From Ilex aquifolium (taxonomy: Eukaryota > Streptophyta > Magnoliopsida > Aquifoliales > Aquifoliaceae): 64,000 nt of DNA. The position numbers and the translations under genes were made by a program. A model generated the notes under the pieces. The model had not been told where the DNA came from. It made no database searches and worked only from the letters and a program-made list of their open reading frames with translations. Positions 22,491-33,411 of this stretch are shown here, one piece after another. The DNA lies in assembly GCA_951799425.1 (NCBI GenBank), contig OX637402.1, forward strand, positions 10,320,001 to 10,384,000, given 5' to 3'. Numbering within the stretch: position 1 is the first letter of the stretch; every line of letters starts with the position of its first letter.

Positions 22491-24050
22491 ACTTTGCTAG
22501 TCCCTAGCAAACATTATTTCGAAATCATACTACATTTATGACAATTCCATTCATGTAAAACAATTCATGGATCAATAAGTTACTCAAATCACATTACAAT
22601 TATGTAAATGAACTTGGGCATAATGAAACAAAAGCAAAGTTCTTTCATTCATAAAATGTGTTAGATTCAGTACAAAGAACTCAAGACAAAACGGCTTGTG
22701 TTCCTAGGGGCTCTTCTACTAGGTCGACTACTCCTAGACCACTATCCCCCAATATATACAACCAACAAAAAACATGATCAAACTCTCTCTCTAATCCTCC
22801 TCCTCATCATCATCCTCATCGTTCTCCTCGTCCTATGACTCATCCACCTCTACAACAGTCGAGCCGGTGGGGGCAATTACCCGGAGGTCAGCACTAGTCC
22901 CCGGAGCAGATGATGGGAACTCTGGTGCAATAGGCGGTGGTGGCATCTCGTGGAGAGGCTCTCCTAGGAAGGTCCTCTAAAAAATCCTAGTTTCCATCAG
23001 CTTCAGAAGCTGCATAGTCCCCCCGAAGTTGTCCATCATCCCCTCGATAGCATCAAGGCACTAAGAGACTATCCGAGGTGGGGCAGTGGTGGATGGCCCC
23101 GCTGTGGATGGTCTAGCTGTAGGTGGCTTGACTCTAGATGACCTAGATCTCTCGTCTCTTTGTGCAGACCCTCCAGTCATGCCCACCCTCTTCATGCTGC
23201 TCAGCTTGCCAATATGGCCTAACTCGGGTGAAAGTGTCCCATCTGTGGGATGCCCTTAACCTTGGCATGGCGACACATCTTGGTGACGAGGTAGGCGTAA
23301 GGAAGATTCACCCTCGGCTTCGTTACCTGGGCGTAGTCCTTCATCACCTCCCATATCATCAAGGCTATGTCCATCTGGGTGCCAGTCATGAACGCATAGA
23401 GGAGGGCTAGTTTTTCCTCCCCTGGTGTCTTATCCGCACCCTGAGGCAAAAGGTTGTAATGCAGCACTTTTTTCATCACCCCATAGGAATGCTTGAGTGC
23501 ACCAACTTGAATCTTCCCATTGAACTACACAGGGTCCGCATAAATTAGGCTAGCATACTCTTGGATTGATTTCCTCCCTGGGTGTTATAAGGATAAACCG
23601 GGGAGTTGGTAGTAGGTCTCTAATACTGTAACGCCTCAGCAATGATTGCGGGGGTGACCTCTGTAAAACCCGAGAAAATTTCAACCTTTGTGAAAAAGGG
23701 CAAAACGGTAGATTGCCACTACGGTACAGGTTGTAAACCTGAATTTTTCTAGAACTCGGATGACGAAACGGACCTCACCGTTGGATTCGTCTCGCGAAAT
23801 CTAGTTACCACGTCAAATTTCGTTGAATTCCGAGATAGTCGGATTTTTCGCGTTTTACGAGACGAACGGGCCCCGGGTGACCCTGTACACGAAATTTTTA
23901 TAAAGTTTCCAAGTTTGGAGAAATATTAAACACAAGTTAAAATAAAAATAATTCGAACTTGAACCGGAGCGAAATTTAATCGTTTCGGGATTAAAACGGA
24001 CCCGAAATTAAATAGGACGTGTGGCGAATTGTGGGCCAAGTATTCTAAAA

Positions 24051-24058
24051 TATAAATA
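24051..24058 (+). promoter_or_regulatory. TATA box of the solo LTR
   Basis: TATAAATA lies about 390 bp from the LTR start and is followed by a GA-rich leader (24100-24135). The matching places in sister LTRs also have TATAAATA (59197-59204, and 31504-31511 on the minus strand). Confidence 0.7.
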
Positions 24059-24937
24059 GGGGGAAAAATTAGATTTTTCCCCATTGTTCAGCCGGTTTCA
24101 GCCGATAGAGAGAAAGAGGGAGAAAAGAGAGAAAAACTCACCTTCTCTCTACGATCTATGGTGCTACGGACCTCGAATCCACGCAAGCCAAGAATTAAAG
24201 TCGCTCTACTCATCGAGGGCTACGCGGCTATACCAAAAAGCGCAAGTTTTACCGAAGATTAAGGTACGGGATTTTCGAGAAGTGAGGATTTTGCTTGAAT
24301 CGGGTCTTGGAACTTCCCTCGGTCGTTCCTCACGCTTCAAGAGGTAGGGTTTCTTCCTACTAAGGTTTATTCCAAGCCTATAATGTTTTTATGGAATGGG
24401 TAGGATGATAGCCTATGTATCTCTTGCCTATTGTTGTGAAATTGGGTGAATTGGGTATTGAAATGGGTAAAGGAAATCCTAGCTTGGATGGATATTTAGA
24501 AGTTACTAAATGTGATTTCTATGATTGGATATGTGAAATGAACCCAATGTGAATTCATGTGTTATATGAAATTGTGGGCGTGTTATGTGTTTATATATAT
24601 GCCTTGAGATTTTAGTATGTTGATAACATGCTTGGAATTTGTATTATGGGAATTATATGTTTTTGATATGATTTTGCCATGGAATATGAGAAATGTGTTG
24701 AGAATGTTTATATGCCACTCATACCATATCGAACATTGTATTGGTGTTGCAATGGAGCACCACATTGCATATGCACGGGAACATCGCATTTTAGGAGGTG
24801 TGTGTGCATGGTTGTTTGTCTTCACCACGCATGGTGGATGACGAGTGAGCTTGGGTAATATGGGTCGATGACCTAGTCGAGTAGCATGGTTTATATGTTG
24901 ATAGGGTTGGGGTAGCAAGAAGGGCTAGAAAATCCCT

Positions 24938-24952
24938 CGGGTGAGAGACCCG
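24938..24952 (+). other. Conserved LTR hairpin CGGGT-loop-ACCCG
   Basis: A 5-bp stem CGGGT/ACCCG closes a 5-nt loop GAGAG. At the same place the stem is kept in other Tekay-type LTRs while the loop is GCAAG (2120-2134, 30535-30549) or TAAAA (60394-60408, with one G-U pair). It lies in the transcribed part of the LTR, downstream of the TATA box. Confidence 0.6.
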
Positions 24953-25646
24953 GTGATTGGATACGCACTCCGTTGGTATAAGAGCCCATAAAGTGTGTCG
25001 GTGTACGCGGAACCGTTGGTGGAAGTCCATGAATTCCGTGTAGGTTGGGTGACCTTTGGTGTGAGTCCATGAACATCCACCCCTACAAAGACCCTAGAAT
25101 GAAATGTCATTTGATGTGGAACAAAAATGACGGATTGGTACACATTGGCACTTGCATGTGTAGAGGAGCCGGGAAGGGCTCGGTTGATGTGCATGAGTGA
25201 GTCTCACCTCATTTCATAGCATGGCATTACATGTTTCAACATGGAATATATTCTTGTTGTGGATTGTTGATTGATAGCATGTGACATTTCATATGCATTT
25301 AGGTTGGGGAGTAGCCTCTTTAGGAGATACCCTATTGAGCGTGGCTCACCCTTTATGGGAAAAACATTTCAGGCGTGGGTTTTGCTCCGGCCGATGGCTC
25401 ATTTGGAGAGCATCAAGCATGAAGGGGGCCGGCTTGTGGCCTTAGTTTAAGTTTTGTAAAACCTTTAACAAAATTCCATTTTGATGTATATGTATTATGG
25501 AATGAATTGTAATAGAGCTTGTATGAGTTGGGTATTATATGGAAAATCTCATTAAACATGTATTGAATGAGTTTGGAGTGTATGGGGTAGCTTTAAGGAT
25601 GGTTTGGAGGGGAAAGAAATCCATTTTTATGCTCACAGTCTGAAAA

Positions 25647-26038
25647 CCTACCGGAAGGTGTGTGTCGGCCTTCCGGAAGGTTTTGCTAAAAACCCCAGCT
25701 TGCCTTGTTCACAGCTAATACCTTCCGGAAGGTTTTGCCCACTGGAATGAACCTTCCGGAAGATTTTAGCTACTAGAGTAAAACCTACCGGAAGGACTTG
25801 TCTACTGGAATGGACCTTCCGGAAGGTTTTGCCTTGGGTTTCTTTTTGACTGCTAAATTCTTCCGGAAGGCTTTGTTTTCTGGAATGAACCTTCCGGAAG
25901 GTTTCGGCTACTGGAATGAACCTTCCGGAAGGTTTTTGCTACTGATGTCGACCTTCCGGAAGTTCTTGAAATTGATCATTTTCATTTAACTGTTCTTTCA
26001 GCGACCTTCCGGTAGGTGTATGTCGACCTTCCGGAAGG
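25647..26038. repeat. Palindrome array, CCTTCCGGAAGG type (12 copies)
   Basis: Copies start at 25647, 25669, 25721, 25752, 25784, 25815, 25859, 25890, 25921, 25952, 26005 and 26027. Spacings are 22, 52, 31, 32, 31, 44, 31, 31, 31, 53 and 22. Most are perfect 12-bp palindromes. Hybrids CCTACCGGAAGG (25647, 25784) and CCTTCCGGTAGG (26005) have one half of the CTACCGGTAG type. Long spacers carry the wording TGCCCACTGGAATGAA, close to TGCCTATTGGAATTAT in the CTACCGGTAG array at 62647-62834. Confidence 0.92.
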
Positions 26039-27024
26039 TTTTTCCCAAAAAATTTTGAAATTTTCAAAATGCTTAGCCATGCTTTTGGGCTTTGTTTTCT
26101 TTGGTTCCTATGACATAAATGGACATAAATAGAGGTATAATTGACCTTGTGGATGGTAAATCCGATTAAAAGCATGTGAATGACGTGGTGTCGGGTTATA
26201 CGACTATCACGAGAATTTCCGCGGGTTGACGGATGGTCAACGGTTAATAAAGGACCCCCGGAAATTTGGGGTGTCACAACCTCAATCACCTTCCCCCTCA
26301 CATTCGTCTTCAACAAAAACAAATCCATATCCACCACCTCTAAATTCTAATAAAATTCCCTAAAAATGGGAAGCACAAACCCCTCCACTGCCTAGAACCA
26401 AAAATGTAGGCCATGCCCCTCAATCACCCGGACCACGTCATCATGTGGCCTGAGGGAGGGCCTATCCACTTGTCGCTCGCACGTCACATTCTTAGCCTTA
26501 ATGTTCTTCGTGCGAGGGTCATTCCTCTTCTTCTTCCTCTACTCCCTACTGCTGGGGGCCGACTCTTCATCCCTCTTGTGGGACCCAGTTCGCACAGGAG
26601 GTGGTGAGCCAGGGCCTATTTGCTTAGTGCGGGCCATCACAATAAAAAATGCCCCTAGGGCGGCAAACGAACAACAACCATCCCCAAAATAACTTTAAAA
26701 TCCAGAAAGACGAAGGTGTAGGTAGTCTTATCTATTCGAGCCATTGTTTCCAAAATTCCAAGCCTTGAGTGGATTTGATGATGCTTTATGGAGGAAAGAG
26801 GGTTTCTGGGGGAAAATAGGTTAAGGATGCGAAGAGGGAAACGGGGAATCAAGAACTTGAGGGAGAAATTTGATGGATTTTAGGGATACCCAGGGTTTCT
26901 TCGAATGTTTGGAGGGTTTTGGGAGAGGAGATAATGTTTTTTAGAGAGAGATCAATGAAGGAGATAAAGGGTTTTCCCGAAAATTGTGGTTTAAAACCCT
27001 CATTTTTGGAATTCTGGGCAAGTG

Positions 27025-27280
27025 CTACCAGTAGCTCGTCAGCCTTCTATCAGTAGAAAATCCTTCTGTAAAACTTCGACCGGTTGCTCTTCAGACTTCT
27101 ACCAATAGAAAACCCTTCTGGAAAACTTCTACCGGTAGCTCTTCAGACTTCTACCAGTATAAAACCCTTCTGGAAACCTTCTAACGGTAGCTATTAACTA
27201 TTCTACTAGTAGGTCTCCTTTTTGCTGTTTCAGCCATTTTGCTAAGAGCTACCGGTAGGTAATGAGTATTCTACTAGTAG
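27025..27280. repeat. Palindrome array upstream of the Athila env-like ORF (10 copies)
   Basis: CTACCGGTAG-type copies start at 27025, 27047, 27077, 27099, 27129, 27151, 27181, 27203, 27249 and 27271. Spacings are 22, 30, 22, 30, 22, 30, 22, 46 and 22, an almost perfect alternation of 22 and 30. The array ends about 390 bp before the env-like start codon at 26637. The adjoining wording ACTTGCCCAGAATTCC (element sense) is shared with the U3 array flank at 14902, so this segment looks homologous to an LTR U3. Confidence 0.9.
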
Positions 27281-27299
27281 GTGTCTTATCTTTTTGCAA

Positions 27300-29338
27300 A
27301 AAATTTCTATTTTCTAATTCTCACTCCCACTCCTAGTTTATTCAACTCCAAAGAATTCTAATGACATATTTCCTAACTCAACTACCCAAAAACATGATCC
27401 ATGTTAGTGAACCACACTATATGACTGTGCCCAGATTCATTTACAAATTTGCAATGCGATTTAAGTCTTGATGCTTTCAAAACACATAACATGGAATTTT
27501 GATTTCAACAAAGTGAATACCCAATATGTAAAGCACGAAATACAATTAAAAAAGGTATTCCTCTTTCTGTCTCATATCTAAAATTTGAGTAATATTTCCT
27601 TATCCTACTCGCTCTGGGCCGCCTGACACAACTTTTCAAACACTCGAACTAATCACACATGAGTTTCATCATAGCTTTAAATGTTACTCTAAAGTATACA
27701 CCTACGCATTTCCTTTCAAAACTCGTGTAAGTGTGAAATGAACATGCAATTCAAACATTTACTCAATGGAATCTACATTCATTTAGCTATCCAAATTCAA
27801 CTTTGATGCAATTCTCACCCAGGGTTTCTCTAAAAAATGAATAACTCTATGATTATCCTGGCATGCTCTCCATGTGTATATGTGAGGTAGAATCTTGTGC
27901 ACAAACCAAAATATACTCACACATAATCCAAAGATGACGTGCATGCATAACAATTGAAACAACCTTGGCATAATCTCATGAATGGAATATTAGGGCAATA
28001 GATAGCAAAACCAACTTTTATTTTCATTTAAAGTGTGCTCTCGCCATGCTTTTTCTAGATCATTTATGGCTTTCATAGGTTGTAATGAGGCCTTGGGGTT
28101 ATAATCGAGCTGAGTGGAATGAAGGGTAGAGGGAGACAAAAAGGGTTATTCTGTGGGCATGACCTTTATTATCAAAAGTCTCATTTTAATAGAATTTTCA
28201 GCTTCACACATTCACGTCAACTTTTTGTATTTTTTTTTCAACATTTTTCTTTTCTTCTCTTTTTTTTTTTTTTTTCTTGTTCAACCCCCTTTTTCTCCTT
28301 TTTCTTGGATTATTCTCTTCTTTTTCATTCAATGTCATTCATCCCTTTTTTGGGTTTCCTCACAACATTTCTCTTTCTTCATGATTAATCACAGTCAGTC
28401 TCGGAACTACCAAGGTGTGGTAATTGTAATCATTTTGCACTGGTTTGGTAAAACATGTGACATGTAAACGAATTTTCAATTAAGACTCAATCACGACACT
28501 ATGGATAATTTTTTCAAAAGAAAAAGTCTAAGGCTCAATGCAATTCAAAGATGGCCTAAGATCTTCTCAAGAGAAACATGGGAAGGCATATTGGCATTTC
28601 AAGAAAAGGTCAATCAACTATCCACATGCACTCTAACCAAAGCACGCATAATGATATTATTGAACAGATTTTTGAATTTGAAAAATTGTTCCTTTGATTA
28701 AATGTAAGTTCCCTCCAACAAGGATTGGCACTAAAGCTCACATGGGTACTTACTTCATCTCCACTATATATGTCAAGCTCTAAAATGTGAATCCAATCAG
28801 TAAATTTCTGAAATTACACATTCAAGGTGCACTATGGTTGAGTTTGAAAGAAAACACATATGTGATACTCCGGCATAGGATAAACTTCTATGGTGTACTC
28901 ATGTGTTCAAAGTTCAAAATGAATATAAAGAAATCACAAATCCCATAACAATTTGAATAGGGGAATATGGTTCAACATTCAGATATTTTCCACAAAAATT
29001 TTAAAATTTCTCACATATTTTCAACTATTCTATACAAAATTTGGTAGAATATGTGAATGGTGCATTTCACCTCAAAATGGAATTATCAAACAAATTGATG
29101 TATCATGCAAATGGTGCATCTCACCTCCTAACTTGAACCATGCATTGTCCTCAATGCAAAAAAAGACATGCAATGCGATGATGGAATTTAAAAGACAAGA
29201 AGGGTAAGAGAATACCTCGCAATGAGCTTTTGACAAAAACACTTCTATCTGCACACATCAAGAAAGAGCACTATGTACAAATGAAAGCAAGTAAACAATT
29301 TAACTTGTAAAGTAAAGAACAAAGGAAAATAATTGTAC
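27300..29338 (-). other. Non-coding region between Athila integrase and env-like ORF
   Basis: It holds no supported gene. It contains the T-rich mirror of the purine tract (28230-28330) and a weak internal PPT (29122-29135). It aligns by eye with 4100-5340 in the same orientation and with 10260-10483 plus 12834-14350 in reverse complement. Such long spacers between pol and the third ORF or LTR are usual in Athila. Confidence 0.7.
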
Positions 29339-29339
29339 A

Positions 29340-29553
29340 CTAATATCTAATTGAATAGTAATGCCTCAACAAGATCCAGATAGACTGGATCCACCAACTC
29401 CTCCTCCACTCTTTGAATTTCAAAACCCTTGAAGAATGGTTTAAGTCTTTGGCCATTAACCTTGAATGTTTTACCATCTTTGGGGTTTTTTTATGTCCAC
29501 GACTCCATTTGGGTAAGCCACCTTGACAGTGTAGAGGCCATCCCATCTCGATC
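29340..29553 (-). pseudogene. C-terminal end of the Athila integrase, split off by the Tekay insertion
   Basis: In element sense this is the last part of pol, with VLKFKEWRRSWWIQSIWILL matching the RSWLIRSTRILLRHSC ending of the copy at 5513. It stops at the target duplication cgatc (29549-29553); the upstream part resumes at 46545. Confidence 0.75.
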
Positions 29554-30534
29554 TGTGACACCCCAAAACCCGGGGGTCCGTTGATTTCCCATCAACCCGC
29601 GGAATACCCGTGGATACCGGGTAACTCGGTATCGCGCCGTTATGCCCCATTTACCGGGGTCCATAATTTAACAAAATTCGGGCAGAGTCTCCTTTGTACG
29701 GGGAGCTCTACCCAAAACTCAACCTGTGCAATATATTTTCACATGACCCATCCGAGGCCCAATATAAAGCAATGACCGCACCGGGTCCATTTATAAGTAA
29801 ACATTGACCACACCAGGTCTATTTATCCATACTTATAAACATTGACCACACCGGGTCCATTTATCCCTACCTATGTCAAAACATGCAAAGTTGTTTTAAC
29901 AATAATTCATATAAGTTCTATTACAATTATTTGCAAAAGATTTCATGCCCAAGACATAAGTTTCACAAATGTTTTACATTAACACAAAATAAAGCCACAT
30001 TCGGCTTTCTTCAAACATGAGGGTCCGAATTGGAGCCATCCACCGGTGTATTTCTCCCACCTGAAATGTGTTCCCGTATAGGGTGAGCCAACGCCCAGTA
30101 GAGTATATCCTACAAAGGCTACTCCACACCTTAGATGCATATGAAATGTGTACATGCAACAAACAACATTTAACAACCATTCCATACAAGAATATGCATT
30201 CAATGTTGGAATGCTACCATGTCAAGCCATGAAATGAGGTGAGACTCACTCATGCATCTTAACCCAAGTCCTTACCGACTCCTACAACACAATGCAATGC
30301 CAATGTGTAGTAACCCCATCAAATGATAGAAAATACATCCAATGACCGTTTGAATTGAAAACATGTATTTGCAAAATCAAATCATTGTTGGATGTCACCC
30401 ATTGAATGAGAGTTTATGTAATCAAAATCTTGTGTCTCGTTGGGCAACGGATTTTGGATTTTATACCACCGGTTCCGTACACCACACTACACTTTTCCGG
30501 AATTTCACCACAGGGGAGTGTATAACCAAGTCGC

Positions 30535-30549
30535 CGGGTCTTGCACCCG
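30535..30549 (-). other. Conserved LTR hairpin
   Basis: In element sense the sequence is CGGGT, loop GCAAG, ACCCG. It is identical in LTR B (39512-39526) and LTR C (45175-45189), and in the solo LTR at 2120-2134. Confidence 0.6.
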
Positions 30550-31503
30550 AGGGGGGGATCTACCCCTTCTTGCTATACCCGACACAAGTTTTTCTTTCAT
30601 GCAGCCATGCGACTCAGTCGGATTTTCAACCCAACTTTCCCGAGCCCACCCATCAATCACCAAGAATGGTGTTTGATTAACCATGCATACACACCCACAC
30701 TCAAGCCTAAGCCCATGAATGTGATGTCAATGTCATGCTCAATATGCAATCATGCCCAATGAGAAATTTTATCACATGTTCAATATGTAATGGGTGCCAT
30801 ACGAACAATTTCCCATGGCAATTTATATTACAAACATATAAATACCATATTTTGTCACAATGTTAATATATCAAAACATGCATATGTCAACAATTCCTTC
30901 ACTACAATATCCAAGAATGCTATACATCATTGTGTCATAACAAACTTTATCCACACATAGGCATTTAGCAAACACCATCAAGGCAATCATCATGTTATCA
31001 CACAATTTGCCCACATAATAACAAGTTACAAGAAAATTTCACAAGTAACTTCCCTAGACCAAATTTAACAAGGAATTTATCTAGGCCATTTCTATATTCC
31101 TTTCATGATTCCCATGACTATAGACAAGTCATAACAACTCTATACATCTAACCATTACTTATGACACCATAGGTTAGAAATGAACCAAGGTAGGAGGGAA
31201 CCCTACCTCTTGGAGCGTAAAACAACCGGTAGAACCTCCAAGAATAAGATTTAAGTCCAAATATTTGATTTTCCCAAAATCCCGTCTTTGGATCTTCGGT
31301 GAAATCAGCTCTTTTTGGTATGTACGCGTAGCCCTTGTCGCGTAGATGAACTTTGACTTCTGGACTGACGAATTCCGACGGACGGAACTCCCGGAATCGG
31401 CGAAAGAAAACTTGAAAAACCACTTTTTCTCTCTTCTCTCTCCTCACACGGTTCAGCACTAATTTTTAGAGATATTATGTGTAAAATATCTGATTTAGGT
31501 CGA

Positions 31504-31511
31504 TATTTATA
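31504..31511 (-). promoter_or_regulatory. TATA box of Tekay LTR A
   Basis: TATAAATA on the minus strand, about 390 bp into the LTR. It is repeated at the same place in the other two LTRs of the tandem. Transcription would run toward lower coordinates. Confidence 0.7.
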
Positions 31512-31901
31512 GGCAAAAATGTGTGGTTCACATCGCACCGCATATTTTCGACTTCCGGCTCCGTTTTTCATCCCGAAACGATCCATTATACCTCGAATTA
31601 AGTTCAAATTAATTTTATTTGAACTTTCACTTTTTCTTTAAGATATTTTATAAAAAAATGTTTTTAGGGACCCCTGGAATTTCAGTCGCCACGCAGTCAC
31701 CTCGAACGACGTACAAAAATCCGACTATCTCGGAATTCAACGAAATTTGACAGGGTGACTCGATTTCGCGATACGAATCCAACGGCGAACTCCGTTTCCT
31801 CATCCGAGGTCTAGAGCATGAGTATTTCAAATAAGCATTAAGATAGCAAATGACCATTTTGCCCTTATTCACAAAAATTCAAAATTTACCCGGGTTTCAC
31901 A

Positions 31902-31916
31902 TTCTTCCCCCCTTAA
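31902..31916 (-). other. Polypurine tract of Tekay unit 1
   Basis: In element sense TTAAGGGGGGAAGAA directly precedes the LTR start TGTGAAACCC. The same tract is at 40881-40895 beside LTR B. Confidence 0.88.
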
Positions 31917-31995
31917 AATAATTTTGTCCCCGAAATTCACACACACACATACATGCAATCCCATGCATATGCTGCAGTCATGTAATAGTAAATGA

Positions 31996-33400
31996 CTATA
32001 AAAATGTACCTCTATCCTCAAACAAGAAAGGATAATTGGCACGTACGGTGTCCTCGCGCTCCCATGTCGCCTCTTCCACTCCCCGGTGCTGCCACAGCAC
32101 CTTCACTAGCCTCACGGTCTTGCCTCGCAAAACCTGATCTCGGCTATCCATGATACGCACCGATCCCTCCTCGAAGGTCCCATCCGCATCAACAACAAGC
32201 TCGCCCCAATCCACCACATGAGTCGGATCTGGGGTGTATTTCCGGAGCATAGAGACATGGAACACCGCGTGAACACTCGATAAATCTGGCGGTATCGCCA
32301 ACCGGTAAGCGACTGTACCAACCCTCTCAAGTATCTCAAAGGGCCCGATATACCTCGGTGACAGCTTTCCTCGCTTGCCGAACCTGACCACTCCTCTCGT
32401 AGGCATCACCTTCAAGAAGACATGATCTCCCACCTCAAACTCTAGAGGTCGCCGCCGTCTATCGGCGTAGCTCTTCTGCCGGCTCTAAGCCGTGAGAAGA
32501 CGCTTCCGTATCAAGCCCACCTTCTCTGAGGTGTCTCTAACCAAGTCCGGACCCGTAGAAGGTCTCTCTCCAACCTCTGTCCAACAAATCGGAGATCGAC
32601 ATGGCCTCCCATATAGTGCCTCATAGGGTGCCATCTGTATGCTCTCCTAATAACTATTGTTATAGGCGAACTCCACCAAGGGTAAATGATCTTCCCAGCT
32701 ACCCTTGAGATTTAGGACACATGCCCGTAGCATGTCCTCTAATGTCTGAATGGTCCTCTCAGACTGACCGTCCGTCTGGGGATGAAAAGCAGTGCTCATC
32801 ATCAGTTGTGTCCCCATGGCTCGTTGGAAACTCTCCCAAAAATGAGTCGTAAACCTGGGATCCCGATCTGATACTATAGATACGGGTACCCCATGCAACC
32901 GGACAATCTCCCGTATATATAACCTGCAGAATTCCTCCAGTGTGAAGGTCATCCGCACAGCCAAAAAATGTGCCGACTTCGTAAGCCGGTCCACTATCAC
33001 CCATACCGCATCATGTCCCCGCGATGTCCGTGGCAAGTGAGTCATAAAATCCATCATGACATGTTCCCACTTCCACTCAGCTACCTCCAATGGCTGGAGT
33101 AACCCTGCTGGTCTCTGGTGTTCAGCTTTCACTTGCTGACACGTGAGACATCTACTAACAAAATCACCAACCTGCCCCTTCATCCCATTCCAATAATACT
33201 GGCGACGAAGATCATGATACATCTTCGTGCCCCCTGGATGAACCGTAAAACGAGAGCAATGGAACTCCTTAAGGATCTCCTCTCTCAGATCCGCCAACTG
33301 AGGAACCACAACCCTTCCTCGATACCGAAGACTACCATCCGAGTGAATGGCCCAGCCCTCGTCACCTATACCTGCCTGTACACGGTCCTGGATGGACAAT
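31996..33400 (-). pseudogene. Tekay integrase with C-terminal chromodomain (unit 1, fossil)
   Basis: The zinc-binding region reads [20 protein letters not shown] and later [20 protein letters not shown], giving the HHCC set. The catalytic core has [19 protein letters not shown] and then [20 protein letters not shown] and [20 protein letters not shown], containing the DDE residues. The C-terminus has the GPFEILERVGTVAYRLAIPP motif and ends in a chromodomain-like block, VRLVKVLWQHRGVEEATWER, which defines chromoviruses and is thought to guide insertion into marked chromatin. It is broken. Confidence 0.92.
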
Positions 33401-33411
33401 AGCTCTGTGTC

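Larger units (their letters stand above)
23662..26278 (+). mobile_element. Solo LTR, Tekay-type, with perfect 5-bp duplication
   Basis: It starts TGTAAAACCCGAG at 23662 and ends TTTGGGGTGTCACA at 26278. It is flanked by acctc at 23657-23661 and 26279-26283. Length is 2617 bp, with no internal region. It carries a TATA box (24051), the CGGGT/ACCCG hairpin (24938-24952), the conserved GCATTTAGGTTGGGGAGTAG module near 25294-25313 and the palindrome array at 25647-26038. It sits inside the env-like ORF of the Athila element, so it is younger than that insertion. Confidence 0.93.
22791..26637 (-). pseudogene. Athila env-like ORF / plant transposon protein domain (fossil, holds a solo LTR)
   Basis: The frame starts at 26637 with MARTKQIGPGSPPPVRTG, followed by a basic and serine-rich stretch. 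The middle, near 23219-23479, has YNLLPQGADKTPGEEKLALL and TQMDIALMIWEVMKDYAQV, the wording of the domain found in Athila third ORFs and related plant transposon proteins. The C-terminus ends in the acidic tail EENDEDDDEEED at 22791. It lies between the non-coding region and the PPT, the place of the env-like ORF in Athila. A Tekay-type solo LTR (23662-26278) is inserted in it. The role of this protein is not known; no signal peptide or membrane segment was obvious. It is broken. Confidence 0.7.
29554..31901 (-). mobile_element. Tekay LTR A (3' side)
   Basis: It runs from TGTGACACCCC at 29554 to GGGTTTCACA at 31901, 2348 bp. It contains the TATA box (31504-31511), the hairpin (30535-30549), the GGTGAGCCAACGCCC module (30081-30095) and, near its 3' end in element sense, three spaced inverted repeats of GACC-N6-GGTC type at 29774, 29806 and 29844. 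Confidence 0.95.

Noticed and set aside
23162-23410. Plus-strand open frame of 82 codons
   Set aside because: It is the shadow of the env-like ORF on the other strand, whose wording matches the Athila third ORF.
25647-26038. Regular short repeats resembling a CRISPR array
   Set aside because: The repeats are 10-12 bp palindromes, spacers are related to each other, they lie inside plant LTRs, and there are no cas genes.
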